Assembly (NCBI GenBank): GCA_015491615.1
Contig: WFVN01000026.1
Location: forward strand, 1 to 8,838
Source: Gammaproteobacteria bacterium
Lineage (GTDB): Bacteria > Pseudomonadota > Gammaproteobacteria > S012-40
Direction of reading: 5' to 3'
DNA: 8,838 nt
Both the position numbers and the translations under genes were made by a program. Shown here in pieces: positions 5,880-8,838 of the stretch. The notes under the pieces were generated by a model. The model was not told the DNA's origin. It made no database searches and saw only the letters and a program-made list of their open reading frames with translations. How positions within the stretch are numbered: position 1 is the stretch's first letter; each line of letters begins with the position of its first letter.

Positions 5880-6587
5880 ATGAATCGATCCCCCCTGACC
5901 CGCCGCCTCCATTTCCTCCTCGCCCTGGGGGTGGTGATCCAGTTGCTCCTGAGTTTGGTTATGGCTCATCCGGAGGATGAGGAGAAACACGAAGCGACCG
6001 CTTGGCCCGCTCCGCTCACTGCTATGATCCCCGCCGCCCGGGCCCATGAAGATGAGGACGAGTACGAAGCCGCGCCCCCTGGCAGCCTGGGAGCGCAGCT
6101 CTTCGAGGCGCACGAAGTGGTGGGTCTGGGCATGGTGGGAGTGACCCTCGCCTTCTGGATATGGATTGCCGTACGGCGCAATGAACCGGGCCTAGGCGAC
6201 TTGCTCCCTTGGTTTTCCGGACGCCGCCTGTGCGCCGTGCAAGAGGACTTCTCCCGCCACTGGAACGCCCTGCGCCGGGGCGCCCTGCCCGAATATCGTC
6301 CCCATTCGCCCCTAGTGACGGCCATCCACGGTCTCGGCCTGCTGGCGGTCACCGGCATGGCCGTGAGCGGCTTCCTTTGGTGGTTAGGAGCGGATGTCGG
6401 CACTCTCGAAGTCCTCGGTGAGCCAGCCGAAGAGGTACACGATATTCTCTCCTACCTGGTTTGGGCCTATCTGGTGGGTCATGCCGGCATGGCCCTCCTT
6501 CACCAGATGCACGGGGAACCGATCGTCGGCGAGATGTTCTCATTGGGCGGCGGGACCGGGAAAGGGCCCGTCGAAGGGGAAAAATAA
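5880..6587 (+). CDS. Cytochrome b561-type diheme membrane protein
   Basis: A 235-residue integral membrane protein with four predicted helices, near residues 11-28, 79-97, 146-168 and 188-208. Histidines are placed as in bacterial cytochrome b561/hydrogenase-type b subunits: His11 in helix 1, His78 at the start of helix 2, His150 in helix 3, and His187 and His201 fourteen residues apart in helix 4. Such proteins pass electrons between quinones and a periplasmic or partner redox protein. The loop between helices 1 and 2 is unusually long and rich in Asp/Glu and His (about residues 30-63). The start is set by AAGGAG six bases before the ATG; an in-frame upstream extension would run through the tRNA and is rejected. 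The partner is unknown. A leading alternative is a b-type subunit of a dehydrogenase encoded elsewhere. Confidence 0.8.
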   Translation: MNRSPLTRRLHFLLALGVVIQLLLSLVMAHPEDEEKHEATAWPAPLTAMIPAARAHEDEDEYEAAPPGSLGAQLFEAHEVVGLGMVGVTLAFWIWIAVRRNEPGLGDLLPWFSGRRLCAVQEDFSRHWNALRRGALPEYRPHSPLVTAIHGLGLLAVTGMAVSGFLWWLGADVGTLEVLGEPAEEVHDILSYLVWAYLVGHAGMALLHQMHGEPIVGEMFSLGGGTGKGPVEGEK

Positions 6588-6590
6588 AGC

Positions 6591-6619
6591 TGGCCAGGTG
6601 ATGCGGCCTGGGTTATGCT
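6591..6619 (+). promoter_or_regulatory. Candidate promoter of the cold-shock gene
   Basis: TGGCCA (6591-6596) and TATGCT (6614-6619) each match the sigma-70 consensus at four of six positions with a 17-bp spacer. The predicted start near 6626 would give a leader of about 110 nt, in keeping with the long leaders of cspA-type genes. Tentative. Confidence 0.35.
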
Positions 6620-6625
6620 CCTCGG

Positions 6626-6737
6626 CACGTTGCAAGGTTCACTTCCGCTTTCCAGTCGTGGCCTTACCGGTTTGCTCTGTGAATTGCCGTAAGTGTTTTT
6701 GCAATGTTTTCCAATCGTTTTTACTGAGGTGATTTAC
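6626..6737 (+). promoter_or_regulatory. AT-rich putative 5' leader of the cold-shock gene with hairpin
   Basis: This stretch is markedly richer in A/T than its surroundings (26 of 60 bases are G/C in 6661-6720 by direct count). It contains a seven-pair, one-bulge stem CTTACCGG/CCGTAAG (6663-6670 with 6687-6693) enclosing a 16-base loop. U-rich runs follow, then GAGGTGA (6726-6732) five bases before the ATG. A temperature-responsive leader like that of E. coli cspA is plausible, but no cold-box match is seen. Confidence 0.4.
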
Positions 6738-6944
6738 ATGACGACCGGTACTGTCAAGTGGTTCAACGAAGCCAAGGGTTACGGATTCATCACGCCTGAC
6801 GACGGCGGCGCGGATGTTTTCGTCCACTTTTCCGCCATCCAGGGCTCCGGCTTTCGCACCCTCGCCGAGGGCCAGGCGGTGAGCTTCGTGGTGGAGCAGG
6901 GCCCCAAGGGTCCCCAGGCTTCTCAGGTGACCGCGCAGAGCTGA
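6738..6944 (+). CDS. CspA-family cold-shock protein (RNA/ssDNA chaperone)
   Basis: A 68-residue single cold-shock domain of typical family length. RNP1 is KGYGFI (13-18) and RNP2 is DVFVHF (26-31), preceded by the conserved TGTVKWFN. These proteins bind single-stranded RNA/DNA in the cytoplasm and prevent or melt RNA structure, aiding translation at low temperature or in growth transitions. The ATG at 6738 has GAGGTGA five bases upstream; an upstream in-frame extension from 6693 lies in the AT-rich leader and is rejected. A strong intrinsic terminator follows 26 bases after the stop, so the gene is probably monocistronic. The paralog type cannot be set from sequence alone. Confidence 0.95.
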   Translation: MTTGTVKWFNEAKGYGFITPDDGGADVFVHFSAIQGSGFRTLAEGQAVSFVVEQGPKGPQASQVTAQS

Positions 6945-6970
6945 TTTCCGGCTCCAACGAGTCCCGAAAC

Positions 6971-7004
6971 AAGGCCCCGCAGCCCCCAGGTTGCGGGGCC
7001 TTTT
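6971..7004 (+). terminator. Rho-independent terminator after the cold-shock gene
   Basis: A perfect 11-bp stem AAGGCCCCGCA/TGCGGGGCCTT (6971-6981 with 6992-7002) closes a 10-base loop and ends in a TTTT run (7001-7004). It separates the cold-shock gene from rhlE. Confidence 0.92.
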
Positions 7005-7020
7005 CCTATGCATCAGCCGA

Positions 7021-7025
7021 AAGGA
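7021..7025 (+). promoter_or_regulatory. Ribosome binding site deciding the rhlE start
   Basis: AAGGA lies six bases before the ATG at 7032. An in-frame ATG at 7008 sits against the terminator tail with no such site, so 7032 is preferred. Confidence 0.6.
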
Positions 7026-7031
7026 ACGCCC

Positions 7032-8252
7032 ATGACATTCCAAGAACTGGGGCTTGCCCCGGAGATCCTGCGCGCCATCGAGGCGCGCGGCTACGACCGA
7101 CCCACCCCCGTCCAGGAGGAGGCCATCCCCCGGATCCTCGCCGGGCGTGACCTCCTCGCCGGCGCCCAGACCGGTACCGGCAAGACCGCCGCCTTCACCC
7201 TCCCCCTCCTCCATCGCCTGAGCCGCACGCCGAGCAGCGGGCGGGGGCCGCACGCCCTGGTCCTCACCCCCACGCGCGAGCTGGCGGCGCAGGTGGGCGA
7301 GAGCGTGGCCGCCTACGGCCAGCACCTGCCCCTACGCTCGGCGGTGGTCTTCGGCGGGGTGAAGATCAACCCGCAGATCGAACGCCTGCGCCGCGGCGTG
7401 GACATCCTGGTGGCCACCCCCGGAAGGCTCCTGGACCATGCCGGCCAGGGCACGGTGGACCTCTCCAGGGTGGAAATCCTGGTCCTGGACGAGGCCGACC
7501 GCATGCTGGACATGGGTTTCATCCGCGACATCCGTCGCATCCTCGCCCTGCTCCCCAGGCGGCGTCAGAACCTCCTCTTCTCCGCCACTTTCAACACCGA
7601 GATCCAGGCCCTGTGCCGCACGCTGCTGCACGACCCGGCGCAGGTGCAGGTGACGCCGGAGAACGCCACCGCCGAGCGCATCGAACAACGGGTGGTGCCG
7701 GTGGCCAAGGCCAAGAAGCGGGCCCTGCTCTCCTACCTCATCGGCTCCGGCAACTGGCGCCAGGTGCTGGTGTTCACCCGCACCAAGCACGGGGCCAACC
7801 GCCTCGCCCGGCAACTGGAGCAGGACGGCTTGAGCGCCGCCGCCATTCATGGCAACAAGAGCCAGGGAGCACGCACCCGCGCCCTGGCCGGCTTCAAGGC
7901 GGGCGAGGTGCGGGTCTTGGTGGCCACCGACATCGCCGCCCGCGGCCTGGACATCCAGCGCCTGCCGCACGTGGTCAACTTCGAGCTGCCCGACGTGCCC
8001 GAGGACTACGTGCACCGCATCGGTCGCACCGGCCGCGCCGGCAGCGAGGGCGTGGCCCTGTCCCTGGTGAGCCCGGACGAACACCCGCGGCTGCGCGCCA
8101 TCGAACGGTTGGTGGGGGAGCGCCTGCCCCGGCAACGCTTCCCCGAGTACGAACCCGGGGAGGAGGAGGCCACGGCGGCGCCGGAACCGCGCCGCCGCCC
8201 GCGGCCCGCGCGTGCCGACCGCCGCCCCCGCAACGCGAGCGGACATCGTTGA
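7032..8252 (+). CDS. rhlE: DEAD-box ATP-dependent RNA helicase, RhlE type
   Basis: A 406-residue cytoplasmic RNA helicase used in ribosome assembly and RNA turnover. All core motifs are intact: Q motif PTPVQ (24-28), Walker A AQTGTGKT (45-52), PTREL (80-84), TPGR (130-133), DEAD (154-157), SAT (185-187), ARGLDI in domain 2, and HRIGRTGR (328-335). A 29-residue C-terminal tail (378-406) is rich in Arg, Pro and Glu, probably disordered and RNA-binding. That tail plus the FGGVKINPQ stretch after motif Ia favours RhlE over CsdA/DeaD or SrmB, though the exact subgroup is by recognition only. It follows the cold-shock gene's terminator, so it likely has its own promoter in or near that short gap, or receives read-through. 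truC starts 7 bp downstream. Confidence 0.93.
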   Translation: MTFQELGLAPEILRAIEARGYDRPTPVQEEAIPRILAGRDLLAGAQTGTGKTAAFTLPLLHRLSRTPSSGRGPHALVLTPTRELAAQVGESVAAYGQHLPLRSAVVFGGVKINPQIERLRRGVDILVATPGRLLDHAGQGTVDLSRVEILVLDEADRMLDMGFIRDIRRILALLPRRRQNLLFSATFNTEIQALCRTLLHDPAQVQVTPENATAERIEQRVVPVAKAKKRALLSYLIGSGNWRQVLVFTRTKHGANRLARQLEQDGLSAAAIHGNKSQGARTRALAGFKAGEVRVLVATDIAARGLDIQRLPHVVNFELPDVPEDYVHRIGRTGRAGSEGVALSLVSPDEHPRLRAIERLVGERLPRQRFPEYEPGEEEATAAPEPRRRPRPARADRRPRNASGHR

Positions 8253-8259
8253 GACGACC

Positions 8260-8838
8260 ATGGAACTGCTGTACCGCGACGACCACCTGGTGGCGGTGTA
8301 CAAGCCGGCCGGCTGGCTCGTGCACCGCACCCCCATGGATCCGGGCGAACGGCGCATCCTCATGCGCGCCGTGCGCGACGCGGTGGGGCGGCCGGTGTTC
8401 CCGGTGCACCGCCTGGACAAGCCCACCGCCGGGATCGTCGTCTTCGCCCTCGACGAGGCCGGCGCCCGCCGCCTGGGGGCGGCCTTCGCCCGCCAGCGGG
8501 TGGCCAAGACCTACCTGGCGGTGGTGCGCGGCCACACCCATCCGGAGGGCGTCATCGACTGGCCCCTGCGGGACCGCGCCTACCTCACCCGCGGCCTGGA
8601 GGCCGACAGTGCCCCGCGCCCGGCGGTGACCCGCTACCGCTGCCTGGGCCAGTGCGAGCGCCCCGATCCGGTGGGCCCTTACCCCACGGCCCGCTACAGC
8701 CTCCTGGCCCTGTACCCGGAACAGGGCCGCCCGCACCAGTTGCGCCGCCACCTCAAGCACATCGGCCATCCCATCATCGGCGACACCACCCACGGCGACG
8801 GCCGCCACAACGCCTACTTCCGGCGCGCCCTGGGCACC
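8260..8838 (+). CDS. truC: tRNA pseudouridine(65) synthase TruC (3' end beyond window)
   Basis: 193 codons are visible and the frame is open at the window end; the complete family member is about 240-260 residues. It belongs to the RluA superfamily: KPAGWLVHR (15-23), and the catalytic motif HRLDKPT (50-56) with Asp53. Further on come PAVTRYR, the RYPT-like segment, GRPHQLRRHLKHIGHPIIGD (substrate and active-site scaffold) and THGDGRHN. The pattern closely follows E. coli TruC, which makes pseudouridine at position 65 in some tRNAs. The ATG follows the rhlE stop by seven bases with only a weak GAG upstream, suggesting translational coupling and a two-gene RNA-metabolism operon. The C-terminal part cannot be checked. 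Confidence 0.92.
   Translation, partial: MELLYRDDHLVAVYKPAGWLVHRTPMDPGERRILMRAVRDAVGRPVFPVHRLDKPTAGIVVFALDEAGARRLGAAFARQRVAKTYLAVVRGHTHPEGVIDWPLRDRAYLTRGLEADSAPRPAVTRYRCLGQCERPDPVGPYPTARYSLLALYPEQGRPHQLRRHLKHIGHPIIGDTTHGDGRHNAYFRRALGT

Noticed and set aside
7332..8808. Minus-strand open frames opposite rhlE and truC
   Set aside because: Same shadow effect; the plus strand carries complete helicase and pseudouridine synthase motifs.
1..8838. CRISPR arrays, insertion sequences or long direct repeats
   Set aside because: None were seen on reading both strands.

Overview
The window is GC-rich proteobacterial chromosome. The YcgR/PilZ protein, tRNA-Ala(CGC), CspA-type cold-shock protein, RhlE helicase and TruC together suggest a gammaproteobacterium, perhaps an environmental sulfur- or metal-exposed lineage. 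The lineage is inference; no phylogenetic marker is complete enough to name a genus.

Layout. (1) Positions 1-578, plus strand: 3' part of a YcgR-like flagellar-brake/PilZ c-di-GMP receptor, converging on the next block with only 6 bp between stop codons. (2) Positions 585-5629, minus strand: a five-gene, apparently co-transcribed block. In transcription order it holds a MerA-like FAD/NAD(P) disulfide oxidoreductase, the radical SAM protein ArsS, the arsenite methyltransferase ArsM, a family-2 glycosyltransferase (TIGR04283 type) and a nucleotidyltransferase-fold 'glycosyltransferase' (DUF2064/TIGR04282 type). ArsM and ArsS are the known core of arsenosugar biosynthesis: ArsM methylates As(III), and ArsS transfers the 5'-deoxyadenosyl group of SAM to the dimethylarsenical. 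The two transferases and the reductase are candidates for the poorly defined later or supporting steps. (3) Positions 5684-5799, plus strand: tRNA-Ala(CGC) with a good promoter, divergent from the arsenosugar block. (4) Positions 5880-6587: a four-helix cytochrome b561-type membrane protein with an unusual acidic/His loop. (5) Positions 6591-7004: a cold-shock protein with an AT-rich leader and a strong intrinsic terminator. (6) Positions 7032-8838: rhlE followed 7 bp later by truC, which runs off the window end.

The part most worth attention is the arsenosugar block. All catalytic motifs of ArsM and ArsS are intact. ArsM carries an extra C-terminal cysteine cluster. ArsS has Cys (not Sec) in its C-terminal 'selenodomain' motif. 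The reductase has a MerA-like Tyr where ordinary disulfide reductases have the catalytic His of HPTxxE, yet it lacks MerA's C-terminal vicinal Cys pair. No arsenic regulator or transporter is present in the window. No gene-free stretch exceeds 300 bases.
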